In this document: positions 27,129 through 36,607 of the stretch, in pieces | Layout: each line of letters starts with the position of its first letter | How positions within the stretch are numbered: position 1 is the stretch's first letter | Assembly (NCBI GenBank): GCA_965220985.1 | Contig: OZ244854.1 | Coordinates: 2,604,001 to 2,668,000, forward strand | DNA from: JAPPHA01 sp965220985 | GTDB taxonomy: Bacteria; Pseudomonadota; Alphaproteobacteria; Rhodobacterales; Rhodobacteraceae | Direction: 5' to 3' | DNA: 64,000 bases | Translations under genes and position numbers: made by a program | Notes under the pieces: generated by a model | Database searches by the model: none | Told to the model about the DNA's origin: nothing | The model's input: the letters and a program-made list of their open reading frames with translations, nothing else

Positions 27129-27608
27129 CTAAATCTCCGCCCAGAACACAACGAGGGTTGCGCAGTCAATCGGCATTGACGGGTTGGAATAGATCATCCG
27201 CGAATGCGCTCCCGCTTCACCAAAGACAGTGTTGACCAAGTGAGAGGCCCCGTTCAGCGCGCGCGGCATGTCATGGAAGTCATGCGTCGCACCGCCCGTT
27301 CCCTCCAGGCGATGAATGCGCTTGATCTTTGCGAGGTCACCCACAATGGATTTCAATAGTGCGATGCCATTCAAAGCTGAGAGCTGAAATGCGGCGTAGC
27401 CATCTTCGACCGTCAGATTGTCGCCCATCAGGCCTGTGAATTGCAACTCACCGTCAATCCAGGGCAGCATTCCAGACGTGTAGATGATATTTCCGATCTG
27501 AGTGTGCGTCACATAGTCGGCAACCGCCTCTGGAACAGGGGGCAACTCGAGGCCGAGCTCAGCCAATCGTTCTTCCGGCGTGGAGCCACTTACGCTTTTG
27601 AGTTCCAT
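27129..27608 (-). CDS. RidA/YjgF-family protein
   Basis: 159 residues from the ATG at 27608; a GTG 9 bases upstream is also possible. The longer RidA-subfamily pattern is visible: SGSTPEERLAELGLELPPVPEAVADY, GNIIYTSGMLPW, and near the end GAHSRMIYSNPSMPIDCATLVVFW with the Arg that binds carboxylates in RidA enamine deaminases. It likely hydrolyses reactive enamine/imine intermediates or has a related role. Forms an operon with the cupin gene. Confidence 0.82.
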   Translation of the reverse strand: MELKSVSGSTPEERLAELGLELPPVPEAVADYVTHTQIGNIIYTSGMLPWIDGELQFTGLMGDNLTVEDGYAAFQLSALNGIALLKSIVGDLAKIKRIHRLEGTGGATHDFHDMPRALNGASHLVNTVFGEAGAHSRMIYSNPSMPIDCATLVVFWAEI

Positions 27609-28138
27609 CTGTCCCACTCACTTTCAAATTCAGACAGCTCTGCAGACCACCGACCTTGAAACTATCTCATGCCGCCTCGTTTGTGCAATTCCAACAAACA
27701 GAAAGGCAGATATTCAAAATACCCACGCAGGCACCTACAGCCGCGCGACCCGGCCATTCAATCAGATCGCATCGCTTGAAACCGAAGGGAGCGGCAATCA
27801 GTTTTCGTGCTGTGACGAAATGTTCAGTGCAATTGGAAACCCGAACTGTGAGACCGATAGCTGCCTATCCGCCATCATGTCCTTCGCCGCGACCAAGGTC
27901 TCGTTGCATTCACTCGAACAGACCCTGGCTACGGCGCAAGACGACAGGTCTTGTGGGTCGGATGCCGCTGTGTCTCGAAACCCGCGAGCAAGGCCATCCT
28001 GGACCGCCGGCAGGTTTGTTGGGTGAAAAGGAAATGGGTTTCCGGTGTGTCCGCTGACCCATTCCAATCCCGCTCTGCCATGACGGAAAACTCTTGGAAC
28101 ACGACAACCGTTCTTCACGCCATGCCAAAAGCGCAAAA
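27609..28138. other. Intergenic region between RidA-family and GST genes
   Basis: About 530 bases. Open frames on both strands have no recognisable protein features and disagree with the codon use of neighbours. The promoter of the RidA-cupin operon should lie near its left end. Nothing else seen. Confidence 0.4.
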
Positions 28139-28978
28139 TCAATCGACCGGGTTGAAGGCGTGACCGAACTGTTCTCTGTAATCTTCCAGCTTGACGCGGA
28201 ATTCCGCCTCGGTCGCTCGTCCGGATGTGGCATGAGGCGAGTCTTCGGACACCGCGCTGTAGGGGAAAGTGTCCAGTTTCTGCATGCTCGGGCGGCTGGC
28301 AAGACGATCCCACCAGCCACGGGTCAGCGGATAGGGTTCCATCCAGAAATCGAGGAACCGGATCATCTCCAGGACTTTCACGAAGGGGCCGAGGTTGGTT
28401 TCCGCCAGCGTGAACTGGTCCCCCATCAACCATGGACGACCATCCGCGAGAGCATGTTCCATGAACTTGAAAACCATCTCAAAAGAGCCGATGGCACGCA
28501 TCACGTAGGGCGAGTCGACGCCCTCCAGAACCACGGACCTTTGCCGATAGAGTCGATCGATGCTGGGGATCACCTTCCAGCGCGCTTCCATCTTTTCGCG
28601 CGGCACTGTTAACCGGAACTTGGTGACGAAGTTGACCACGGCTGTCGCCTCGAAGGCGCGTTCGTCAAACTGCTTGATCCACTCGTGCATGTGGTACTTT
28701 TCCACCGTGTCCGATGGCGAAAGCGAAGGACCGTCAAACACCTCGTCGAGGTACTTGCAGATCAGCGAAGACTCCCGAATGGGCTGGCCATCGTGGACAA
28801 GTGTCGGCACCACAGCCTGCGGATTGAGCTTCAGGTATTCGGGTTTGAACTGATCCCGGTTCATGAGGATCATTTTGTGCGGGATCCATTCGGTGATTTC
28901 CTTTTCCACCAGGGTGACGACAACCCGGTTTGAACAAACCGAATCCGTCTCTTCCAGGTAGTAGAGTTCAAGTGTCAT
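28139..28978 (-). CDS. Glutathione S-transferase family protein
   Basis: 279 residues. The thioredoxin-like N-domain (about 1-85) begins MTLELYYLEETDSVCSNRVV and contains the glutathione-binding NPQAVVPTLVHDGQPIRESSLICKYLDE with the cis-Pro and Glu-Ser pair. The helical C-domain follows, with GDQFTLAETNLGPFVKVLEM. It is somewhat like LigF beta-etherases but could equally conjugate another electrophile. It lies downstream of the P450 gene on the same strand after a 247-base gap without features. Confidence 0.8.
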   Translation of the reverse strand: MTLELYYLEETDSVCSNRVVVTLVEKEITEWIPHKMILMNRDQFKPEYLKLNPQAVVPTLVHDGQPIRESSLICKYLDEVFDGPSLSPSDTVEKYHMHEWIKQFDERAFEATAVVNFVTKFRLTVPREKMEARWKVIPSIDRLYRQRSVVLEGVDSPYVMRAIGSFEMVFKFMEHALADGRPWLMGDQFTLAETNLGPFVKVLEMIRFLDFWMEPYPLTRGWWDRLASRPSMQKLDTFPYSAVSEDSPHATSGRATEAEFRVKLEDYREQFGHAFNPVD

Positions 28979-29225
28979 GGGACAAGCCTTTCATTGGTTG
29001 CGCACGACTGCCGTGCATCAGGGTGTTCGTTATCGATCAGAGAGTTGCTGCAGTGGCCTCGGTGGATGTTCGGGGATCATTGACCGTTTTCGCCTTGTCG
29101 CGCTTTGCAAATGCGCGTCCGAACGCGTGCCGAACAACGCATGCCGGAAATGGCAGAATCCGTCTGATGGTGTTTTCTTCAAGAAGCAGATCCCTTGATT
29201 TGCGACGCGCCATTGGCTCGGTCGT

Positions 29226-30443
29226 CTAGTTCAGCCTGACCTGAAGAGACGTTGGTCCCCGAAACGCGAATCCCTGGTAGGGCACGTCCGGTACGGCGAG
29301 TTCCATGTCTGGAAACCGATCCATCAAAACCGGCACCAGGGCTTTGACAATCATTGTGCGAGCGATATGGGCGCCTTGGCAAAAATGTGGTCCGCCGCCA
29401 AATCCATGGTGTGGCTTTCGTTCGCGAAACGGATCGTAGACCTCGGGGGCGTCCCAGTATTTCTCGTCATGGTTAGCCGAAGCGGCCACGACCAAGAGAG
29501 TCGTTCTGGCGGGAATGTGCACGCCATCGATTTCAGTATCCTGCGTCGCATTTCGGACCTGGATCTGAATAGGCGCAACCCACCTTAACGCTTCCTCGAA
29601 GGCCGGCGTCAGCAACGCGGGGTCATTCTTGACGGCCTCGAAATGCTCCGGGTTCGCCAGCAACCCGTGAAGCAGGGTCAGGATCGAATCTCTGGGCTCG
29701 TTCAGCCCCCCTCCAATTGCAATCTTCAGATTGCCGAGGATCTGCTCCAACGCCAGGGATTCCTCTGCATTGACCATGACCGACAAGGCAGAAAAATCCG
29801 GTTCGCGCTTCAGGTGGGGGATCATTCGCTCCACTTCAGCGTCTATCTCGCCGTTTGCCTGTTCAGAGAATCTGAACAGGCTCTGATCGCCGTGATAGTT
29901 GCCCGAGGCGTCAATGATGGCCTGTGACCAACGACACATGTCTTCGTCTGACACGTCGGGCATTCCCAACAGGCGGCACAGGCTGCGCGACGCAAAGGGT
30001 GCGGCCAGTTCAGAAAAAAGGTCGACAACTTCGCCACGCGGCAGCCGTTCGACATAATGCTTGGCGTTTTGTTCAAAAATCTCGGTCCAGGCGTCGCGAA
30101 TGGCGTGCGCGGAAAATGAAGGCGCCATGGCATCGCGTAGGACCTGATGTGCCCCGCCATCAAGGCGAACGAGCGTTTGCGTTCCGATCGCCCGATGGAC
30201 CGGAGCGGGGACATCGGAGTATGCAATATCATCAGAGCTGAATAACCCCGGGTTCTGTTTGACATATTTGCAGTGGTCGAACCGCGTTACCAGCGTTCGG
30301 CTCAAGGCCTCAACGTGAACGACCGGCGTCGTGGCTCTGTATTCCTTGTAGATTCTGTAGGGATCCGAGATGAGATCACCGGGAGTGGTATTGGGGTCAA
30401 TCGGTGCGTTTTTCATCTTTGCCGGTCCACGGCGGTGACTCAC
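29226..30443 (-). CDS. Cytochrome P450
   Basis: 405 residues from a GTG at 30443 with GAGGCG upstream; an internal ATG at 30416 is the alternative. The haem-binding loop is FGGGPHFCQGAHIAR (Cys about residue 350), the ExxR motif is EEALRW, and the I-helix has GGGLNEPRD in place of the common AGxDTT. These mark a soluble class I bacterial P450, which needs a separate ferredoxin and reductase; none is next to it. It is the last gene downstream of the ASST-like/TRAP operon, separated by 276 bases and a stem-loop, so it may be co-regulated or have its own promoter. Confidence 0.9.
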   Translation of the reverse strand: MSHRRGPAKMKNAPIDPNTTPGDLISDPYRIYKEYRATTPVVHVEALSRTLVTRFDHCKYVKQNPGLFSSDDIAYSDVPAPVHRAIGTQTLVRLDGGAHQVLRDAMAPSFSAHAIRDAWTEIFEQNAKHYVERLPRGEVVDLFSELAAPFASRSLCRLLGMPDVSDEDMCRWSQAIIDASGNYHGDQSLFRFSEQANGEIDAEVERMIPHLKREPDFSALSVMVNAEESLALEQILGNLKIAIGGGLNEPRDSILTLLHGLLANPEHFEAVKNDPALLTPAFEEALRWVAPIQIQVRNATQDTEIDGVHIPARTTLLVVAASANHDEKYWDAPEVYDPFRERKPHHGFGGGPHFCQGAHIARTMIVKALVPVLMDRFPDMELAVPDVPYQGFAFRGPTSLQVRLN

Positions 30444-30680
30444 TTTGTCGCCTCAAGAGTGCCTCGCGATCGGCACAAGGCTGACAGTCTCGCCGTTCGC
30501 GTGATTTCGAACTTCGAAATGGTACCCGTCGGTGATCCGTCGCCCGCCCACGATCATTTCTTGCATGTCCATGGCGATACACGCTTTTCAGTCTGTGGCA
30601 GGCTGCGTGCCCTCATGGGTGTCGTCTGTCTTGTGGGCGGTCGGACCGCGCGTCAGCGAGCGGGGCGGAGCACCGCCAGA

Positions 30681-30705
30681 GGTGCGCCCCGAGACGGGGC
30701 GCACC
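30681..30705 (-). terminator. Stem-loop after the TAXI binding-protein gene
   Basis: Perfect 10-bp inverted repeat GGTGCGCCCC / GGGGCGCACC with a 5-base loop, 14 bases after the TAXI stop. The T-rich side (GGGTTTTCTTTG) lies on the plus-strand 3' flank, so for the minus-strand operon it is a hairpin without a T-tract: a partial terminator or 3' stabiliser. Confidence 0.6.
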
Positions 30706-30719
30706 GGGTTTTCTTTGCG

Positions 30720-31736
30720 TCAATTGGCGGGCGCCATCGAGCCTTCGGGAATGGTAAGGCCGATTTCCTCGTAGTAGCGCTGCGCGCCCGGATGCAGTCC
30801 GAGCCCACCGTTCTTGATGCCGGCTTCGGCAGTGATGTGCATCAGCCAGGGCGTTTGTGCACGCTGTGCATCGGCGGCCTCCCAAAACGTCTTGGTCACG
30901 TCATAGACAATGTCGTCATCCAGGTCCGCCCGGGTGGTCACGCCGACAACGACACCGAACGTGTAGACCGGTTCAGGGTTTGTCACACCGTCGCCGTAAG
31001 CGGCCGGGTCGATGGCCGTCAATTCACGTCCCGGAACGCGGCTGGGCGCGGTCTGGTCTTCGCTTTGTGCATCCAGTTCCGCCTTGGTCGGTCCGAGTAG
31101 GCGAATGTCGTTGGTCGCGATCAGCTGTTCCATCTGCGGGAAGGGCGGCACGCCCCCAACGACATAGACGTCGATCTGGCGGTCCTGGAAGGCTTGGAAG
31201 GCGGACGACCAGGATCCCTTGAAGTTCTTGTAGTCGTCGCCGGGTTTCATGCCGGTTTGCGCTTCAACCCATTGGTTGGCTGAATTCCATGCGCCGCCGC
31301 CCGGAGGGCCGAGAAACACGGTCTTGCCGCGGATGTCCTCTAGCGAGGTCATTCCGTCTTCGGCATAGGTGATGAAATGCACCGGCCCCCAGGGGAACCA
31401 GAAGACCAGACGCAGGTTCTTCGACAGTTCCGGAGCGTCGCTCAGCCTCTGGAACATGGCCTTCTGGCCCTTCATTAGCTGAATCAGAACGGGTGCGCTC
31501 AGGCCAAAGTCAATTTCGCCCTTCGCGAGGTCGATCATGTGCTTCGTTGCCGCACCCGTGGCATCCACGGAGATGTTGTGTTCGTCCTGGTTCGTGTTCA
31601 CCAGGGTCGCCATCGTGCTCATCGTCAGATAGCCCGATGTGCCCGGTGCCACGGTCGCCATTTTGAGATCTTCTGCTGTCAAAGCGGACGCAACGCTCAG
31701 CGCGCCGGCTACCAGGGTTAGTGTCAACTTTTTCAT
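30720..31736 (-). CDS. TAXI-family TRAP transporter substrate-binding protein
   Basis: 338 residues from the ATG at 31736 (GGGAGGATCC upstream) with signal peptide KKLTLTLVAGALSVASALTA. The TAXI pattern is clear: APGTSGYLTMSTMATLVN, DATGAATKHMIDLAKGEIDFGL, LEDIRGKTVFLGPPGGGAWNSA and GGVPPFPQMEQL. TAXI proteins bind carboxylates or similar anions and pass them to a fused TRAP permease, here the gene directly upstream. Gene context suggests a sulfate ester or the acid derived from it, by inference. Confidence 0.88.
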   Translation of the reverse strand: MKKLTLTLVAGALSVASALTAEDLKMATVAPGTSGYLTMSTMATLVNTNQDEHNISVDATGAATKHMIDLAKGEIDFGLSAPVLIQLMKGQKAMFQRLSDAPELSKNLRLVFWFPWGPVHFITYAEDGMTSLEDIRGKTVFLGPPGGGAWNSANQWVEAQTGMKPGDDYKNFKGSWSSAFQAFQDRQIDVYVVGGVPPFPQMEQLIATNDIRLLGPTKAELDAQSEDQTAPSRVPGRELTAIDPAAYGDGVTNPEPVYTFGVVVGVTTRADLDDDIVYDVTKTFWEAADAQRAQTPWLMHITAEAGIKNGGLGLHPGAQRYYEEIGLTIPEGSMAPAN

Positions 31737-31771
31737 GGGATCCTCCCTTGGTTTCATGAAATGGGTTGTCG

Positions 31772-33649
31772 TCAGTTCTTGCGATGCGCTGGGGTTCGAG
31801 CGGTTGCGAGGCGGCCGCCAAAGATCAGCGCCAGACCCAGCAGGGCGCCGGCAATTGTCGGGATGTTTGAAGGCCAGAGCACCAAGACGGCCGCGCCCAG
31901 TCGCAGCGAGGATTGCCAGACCGGCAGAGCGTTGGCATCAAAGCGCGCGACGGCGGTCGCGATGAGCCATGTTGCCAGCAGGAAAGAGATGATCGCCGTT
32001 GTCAGCCCGACGAATGTGAATCCCTCGATCAACAGCAAGTCCGGATAGAACACGAACAGGAACGGAATGATGAATCCGGCAAAGGACAGCCGGATTGCCT
32101 CGACCCCAGTCTCCATGGGTTTGGCCCGTGCAATCGGTGCCGCGGCGAAGGCGGCAAGGGCCACCGGCGGCGTGACCATCGACAGAACGCCGAAATACAG
32201 CATGAAAAGATGCGCAGCGATGGTGGGCACGCCAAGCCTCTCCAGCACCGGCCCCATGACCAGCGCAAGCACGAGATAGGCCGTGACCGATGGCACCCCC
32301 ATGCCCATGATCAGGCAACCGAGCATGACCAGCAGCAGACTGACGACGAGGCTTTCGCCGGAAATCATCAGAATGGCCTGGCTTAGCTGAAGCCCGACTC
32401 CGGTCATGTTGATCACACCGATCACGAAGCCGACTGCGATGACGACGACCATCAGGGTCGCAGACGTGGTGCCGGCATCCACGAGCGCGTTCCACCACGC
32501 TTTGGGGTTGCGGAAATCCGGGAACAGGGCCAGGCTCATGACGGTGGCCGCGACCAACGCACAGAACCCGGCATATTGTGCGGTACGCCCCTCGACCAGC
32601 ATGAAGATGATCACCAGGAGCGGCACGAAGAAAGAAGAGCTTTTGAGCCAGTCATCGCGGGTCATCTTTTCGCGCTCTTCAGGCGGTGTTGGCCGGATAC
32701 CAAGTTTGCGGGCTTCGACCAGAACGACCACAAACAGTGAAATGTAGTAGAATAACGCGGGAATGAGCGCTGCGACGATGATCGACAGATAGGGGATGCC
32801 CGTAACGTCAGCCATCACGAAGGCCACCACCCCCATCACCGGCGGCATGACTTGACCGCCGGTGGAAGCCGAGGCCTCGACCGCGCCGGCGGTCTTGGGC
32901 GAAAAACCCGCTTTCTTGATGATCGGGATTGTGAAAATTCCGGTAGAGACGACATTTGCGACGGCCGCACCCGAGATCGTTCCGAACAGGGCTGACCCGA
33001 CAATGGACGCATGGGCCGGGCCGCCAGTGAAACGCGAAGTTGCCGCAAAGGCCATCTTGAGCAGGACATTGCCCGCGCCGGAGGCCTGTAGAACTGCACC
33101 GAAGGCGATGAAGATCAGCACCACGCGGCTCACGACCTGAACCGGCAGGCCAAAGACACCGTCGGTCGAATACCAGAGGTTCTCTGAAATCCGGGTCCAG
33201 GATTCATCAGCGCCGAATGGTGCAATGATGTATGCGCCCATTGCGAGATACACGCAGACCATGGGCCAACCGAACTCGCGAAACGTGGCGAAAGCGATCA
33301 GGCCAAACGCGATCCATCCCAGGGTCAGCTGAAAGTTCGAGATCTCGATGAAAAAGACCTCTTGTTCCAAGGCAAGTTGAACCCAGATCCAGACCAAGTA
33401 AAGGAAAACAGTCGCAACACCGAAATTGACCAACCGTTTGATCGGTCGATCACCGTTGTCCCGCAAGAGAGATATCGTCGCCCCCAGGGCGACCACTATG
33501 CCCAGGAACCAGGTGTTGTCGAAAACGCCGAATCCAGCGGTGTAAATGGCCAACAAGGCAAATAGCGCCGCCAAGGCTTTTGCCGACATGTTGAGGGCGG
33601 AGAAAATCCAGTGGCGCGGGCCCGCCGGAGCTGTATCGGCCCCTGTCAT
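31772..33649 (-). CDS. Fused TRAP transporter permease (4TM/12TM, TAXI type)
   Basis: 625 residues. About 15-17 hydrophobic segments: an N-terminal DctQ-like set (about 1-200) and a DctM-like large part with typical GSALFGTISGAAVANVVSTGIFTIP, AGAVEASASTGGQVMPPVMG and MGMGVPSVTAYLV. This fusion is the normal partner of TAXI binding proteins and uses an ion gradient. The ATG at 33649 shares its A with the stop of the ASST-like gene (TGATG), and the TAXI gene follows after 35 bases. Confidence 0.9.
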   Translation of the reverse strand: MTGADTAPAGPRHWIFSALNMSAKALAALFALLAIYTAGFGVFDNTWFLGIVVALGATISLLRDNGDRPIKRLVNFGVATVFLYLVWIWVQLALEQEVFFIEISNFQLTLGWIAFGLIAFATFREFGWPMVCVYLAMGAYIIAPFGADESWTRISENLWYSTDGVFGLPVQVVSRVVLIFIAFGAVLQASGAGNVLLKMAFAATSRFTGGPAHASIVGSALFGTISGAAVANVVSTGIFTIPIIKKAGFSPKTAGAVEASASTGGQVMPPVMGVVAFVMADVTGIPYLSIIVAALIPALFYYISLFVVVLVEARKLGIRPTPPEEREKMTRDDWLKSSSFFVPLLVIIFMLVEGRTAQYAGFCALVAATVMSLALFPDFRNPKAWWNALVDAGTTSATLMVVVIAVGFVIGVINMTGVGLQLSQAILMISGESLVVSLLLVMLGCLIMGMGVPSVTAYLVLALVMGPVLERLGVPTIAAHLFMLYFGVLSMVTPPVALAAFAAAPIARAKPMETGVEAIRLSFAGFIIPFLFVFYPDLLLIEGFTFVGLTTAIISFLLATWLIATAVARFDANALPVWQSSLRLGAAVLVLWPSNIPTIAGALLGLALIFGGRLATARTPAHRKN

Positions 33650-34716
33650 CAACCCAACATCCCGGCAAGCTGTTCGCTGTCAGGCGCATAGCGATAGGCG
33701 CGAAAAACAAGGTTCGACGGCGTGCGCGTGCCTTGAATGTGTGTGCAGAAATCCGGGTTGATGTAGTCCCAGACGATGTCCATGCTTTCGCGGTGTACCT
33801 CGAAGATGCGGCCGTTGACGGATTCGCATACGAGGGTGTTGCCGTTGGGCAGGCGCTGCACACTGCCCATCACGTGGCTGTAGAAATTCCACGGAATCGC
33901 AGCTTCCCAGCGCCACACTTCCTCACCGGTTCGAGCGTCCAGTTCGATCACCGATGATCGTTGCGGTTTTCGCTTGTCATGCGCGCCATTGGCGAAAAAC
34001 AGAATGCGCTTTCCGTCATCGACGGGTTGCGGGTCATGCGGACGCCCCCACGTCTGATCCCGCTTTTCCCAGGTCAGCCCGTTTTCACTGGGCGACAGGA
34101 CCGCGATCATGTCCAAGCTGCGGAAGTTGACCAGGAAATTGCCGTCTTGCAGCGGACAAACCGTGTTGGCATGACCGAATTCACCCCGGTCAAGCCCATG
34201 CGAAATGGGGTAATTCTCGGGATCAAGGGAGGAGGTCGACCACTCCCAAACGGTCTCCCCTGCGGGGTTGATGATGCGAAAATAGTCTTCGTAGATGATC
34301 CCGTCCGCCTCGGTTCCGGGGATTCCCCCCGGGATTCGCTTCGAGAATTCCTCGGGCAACGCGCGCCAGCCAATGTAGATCGTATTGCCGTCCGGGAGAC
34401 GCCTAAAATCGTGATGCTGGGTTTCGTCGGTGTATTCCCAGAGAATTTCGCCATCCCACGACAATTCGAGAATGCGCCCGCCTCTCGCCGTGTGCAGAGG
34501 GATGTCGGTAGGCAAGACGACGGAAGTCAGAAGTCGACCGCCGGGCAGAAGTTGCGCCAGCCCACCCAGCTTTCCAGGCAGGTCCCAGCGGTGAACTTCT
34601 TTCCCGTCCATATCAACCAGTTGGACGCTGTCGCCGCGGAGAGTGCCGAAGATGGTGTAACCCGGAAAGCTGCGATCAGCATCGTTCGTCAGCAATTCGA
34701 TCTTTTGGAATTCCAC
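33649..34716 (-). CDS. Arylsulfotransferase (ASST)-family beta-propeller protein
   Basis: 355 residues from the GTG at 34716, chosen for GGGAGGACCC directly upstream; the longer frame overlaps the operator. Blades repeat DG(E/K)xxWxW-like units: MDGKEVHRWDL, WDGEILWEYTDETQHHDFRRLPDGN, GETVWEW, TGEEVWRWEA, PNGNTLVCESVNGRIFEV. The HHDxRRLPDGN motif and later GHANTV and SHVMG histidines fit the ASST family, which moves sulfate between phenolic compounds without PAPS. Unlike secreted AssT, no signal peptide is seen, so it should be cytoplasmic. First gene of the operon with TRAP genes. Confidence 0.75.
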   Translation of the reverse strand: MEFQKIELLTNDADRSFPGYTIFGTLRGDSVQLVDMDGKEVHRWDLPGKLGGLAQLLPGGRLLTSVVLPTDIPLHTARGGRILELSWDGEILWEYTDETQHHDFRRLPDGNTIYIGWRALPEEFSKRIPGGIPGTEADGIIYEDYFRIINPAGETVWEWSTSSLDPENYPISHGLDRGEFGHANTVCPLQDGNFLVNFRSLDMIAVLSPSENGLTWEKRDQTWGRPHDPQPVDDGKRILFFANGAHDKRKPQRSSVIELDARTGEEVWRWEAAIPWNFYSHVMGSVQRLPNGNTLVCESVNGRIFEVHRESMDIVWDYINPDFCTHIQGTRTPSNLVFRAYRYAPDSEQLAGMLG

Positions 34717-34755
34717 GGGTCCTCCCTCGTTGCTGGCTGGCCCGGTCAATTTCAA

Positions 34756-34772
34756 ATGAGAATACTTATTCT
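34756..34772. promoter_or_regulatory. Operator in the ASST-like/tetR divergent promoter
   Basis: ATGAGAATACTTATTCT, containing the inverted repeat AGAATA-CT-TATTCT. The same 17-mer occurs with 3 changes (14/17) at 41252-41268 before the GMC oxidoreductase operon. It overlaps a plausible minus-strand -10 (TATTCT). Likely bound by the adjacent TetR protein. Confidence 0.6.
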
Positions 34773-34829
34773 GTTTGACATTGCAAGTCTGAATCGCCAA
34801 TTCTCAAGAAGCAAAGTAAAGGGCAGAGA

Positions 34830-35507
34830 ATGGAAGACGTGCTAAACGAATATTTCGGCGGCCAGATCCCAGGCGTCAAGGCTGCTGATCAGAAACGCAG
34901 CCGTCTGCTGCAGGAAAAACTCGTTATCGCCGGACGCGAACTGCTGGTGAACAACCGCCTGGATGACATACCAATTCCTGATCTTGCCAAGACGGCCGGA
35001 TCCTCGGTTGGCGGTTTTTATTCGCGCTTCGAAAGCAAGGACGCTTTCTTTGATTTCATGCGAATGCGGATGTTCGTCGACCACCAAGCGTTGCACGACA
35101 AGCACCTCGAACCCACGCAGTTCCAGGGCAAGTCTCATGCGGACGTCAGTGCCGCATTCGTGGGTCTCATGATGGTTGTCTTTTCCGGTCCCTGGCGTGG
35201 GGTTCTCCGCGAGTCCTTTTACAGAATCCCGGAACACCCCGGAAGCTGGGAGCCGATGAAAAAGCGCGCCGGATACCTCGTCAATCGGGTTTTTGGTCTG
35301 ATGGAGCCGCTGGTTGACAACAGGGACGGGCTCGAAGAACGAGTCGCAGTTGCCGTTCAATTCCTGCTGTCGGCAATCGACAACGAGATGATGAACCCTA
35401 ACCTGACATTCAAGATCTCGGATCCGAAGTTCCGCTTCTATCTCACTCAATCCTTCGATTCGCTGGTTGCAGGTGACTTCGACCCGATCTCCGATTTGAC
35501 ACGGTAA
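34830..35507 (+). CDS. TetR-family transcriptional regulator
   Basis: 225 residues. HTH region at about 25-75: LVIAGRELLVNNRLDDIPIPDLAKTAGSSVGGFYSRFESKDAFFDF split across helices, with the GGFYSRFESKD segment being the recognition-helix end typical of TetR. The C-terminal part is a ligand-binding helical domain. It is divergent from the ASST-like/TRAP operon and followed by the sulfotransferase gene on the same strand 66 bases away. Probably controls both this locus and the alkylsulfatase operon through the shared operator. Ligand unknown, perhaps an alkyl or aryl sulfate. Confidence 0.87.
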   Translation: MEDVLNEYFGGQIPGVKAADQKRSRLLQEKLVIAGRELLVNNRLDDIPIPDLAKTAGSSVGGFYSRFESKDAFFDFMRMRMFVDHQALHDKHLEPTQFQGKSHADVSAAFVGLMMVVFSGPWRGVLRESFYRIPEHPGSWEPMKKRAGYLVNRVFGLMEPLVDNRDGLEERVAVAVQFLLSAIDNEMMNPNLTFKISDPKFRFYLTQSFDSLVAGDFDPISDLTR

Positions 35508-35572
35508 CGCCGCCCCGTCAGTGTGGCCCCCGGAACAAGCACGCGCCTTCAAACGGACAGGAAAAGATCGAC

Positions 35573-36577
35573 ATGACCTGGACCGTTAAAGACGCGCAGG
35601 CCCTTCGCAAGCGAGACGGAGAACGGCGCCGCAGGATGCGTGAAAAGTTCGGGCAGCGAATCGAACCTGCCCTGAGTGGCGCCATGAAGTTTGCTGCACC
35701 ACTTCTTGGGAACGCCAACTACCGGTTGGCGCTAACAGCCGTCGCGCGGCGGATGAACAGGTATCGGGAAACGGCTTTCGATGGGTACACACCCAGCGCT
35801 GCCGATATCGTGTGCTCCGCCTACTTCAAGGCGGGAACAAACTGGGTCATGCATGTCTGCTATCAGATCACGCAGCTTGGCGAGGGGCAGTTCGATCACA
35901 TCCAGGACGAAATTGCCTGGCCTGATGCAGCGGAACCGCGCTATTGGCGGGCTCTTGCAGATAGCAACGCCTCGTCCTCGCCCACGGGGTCGCGTGTGAT
36001 CAAATCCCACCTGCCGGCGGAATTGGTTCCCTTGGACTCACCGGCGAAATTCGTTGCGGTCACGCGGGATCCCCTCGATTGCGCTGCCTCCGGCTTTCAT
36101 TTTTATTCGAGCCTGTTGCTGGGACCGGCGGCGCCTCCACCCGATGTCTGGCTGGATTTCTTTGCGTCAGACAAGACATTCTACGGTCCCTGGCACCAAT
36201 TCACCGCCACCTGGTGGGCTGCGCGGGACAGGGACAATGTGCTTTTCCTGCGGTTTGAGGACTTGAAATCCGACACCGAGGATACCGTGCGGAAGATCGC
36301 GGCCTTCCTGGATATCGACCTGTCAACGGACCAGGTCCAGCGGGTTCTCGACCGCACGTCTTTCGAGGCCATGCACGAGATCAACGACCGATTCACTCCG
36401 GTCCGCCAGAACATTTGGAGCAACTCGGAAACCAAGATCATTCGAAAAGGCGCGGTCGGCGATGGTGGCCGGCTGTTTTCCGACGCGGCGATCGCGAGGT
36501 TTCGCGACAAGACGAGCGCAGGGTTGGTCAGCCTATGCAGTGATTTTCCGCATTACGACCTCCTGCCGGTTCGATGA
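35573..36577 (+). CDS. PAPS-dependent sulfotransferase
   Basis: 334 residues with AGGAAAAG upstream. Sulfotransfer_1 motifs: AYFKAGTNWVMHV (about 83-95), the 5'-phosphosulfate loop; VTRDPLDCAASGFHFY (about 161-176), the 3'-phosphate site; and IRKGAVGDGGRLFSD (about 295-309), the C-terminal PAPS loop. IKSHLP (about 141-146) carries the catalytic-type His. It should transfer sulfate from PAPS to a hydroxyl. This is the reverse of the alkylsulfatase encoded convergently next door, so one locus both makes and breaks sulfate esters. Confidence 0.87.
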   Translation: MTWTVKDAQALRKRDGERRRRMREKFGQRIEPALSGAMKFAAPLLGNANYRLALTAVARRMNRYRETAFDGYTPSAADIVCSAYFKAGTNWVMHVCYQITQLGEGQFDHIQDEIAWPDAAEPRYWRALADSNASSSPTGSRVIKSHLPAELVPLDSPAKFVAVTRDPLDCAASGFHFYSSLLLGPAAPPPDVWLDFFASDKTFYGPWHQFTATWWAARDRDNVLFLRFEDLKSDTEDTVRKIAAFLDIDLSTDQVQRVLDRTSFEAMHEINDRFTPVRQNIWSNSETKIIRKGAVGDGGRLFSDAAIARFRDKTSAGLVSLCSDFPHYDLLPVR

Positions 36578-36607
36578 CAGGCGCCAGGCCATTTGTGCAG
36601 CGGGCGA

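Noticed and set aside
27798..28433. 211-codon minus-strand frame across the 27.6-28.1 kb gap
   Set aside because: Half of it is a shadow of the GST gene and the rest has no recognisable protein pattern.
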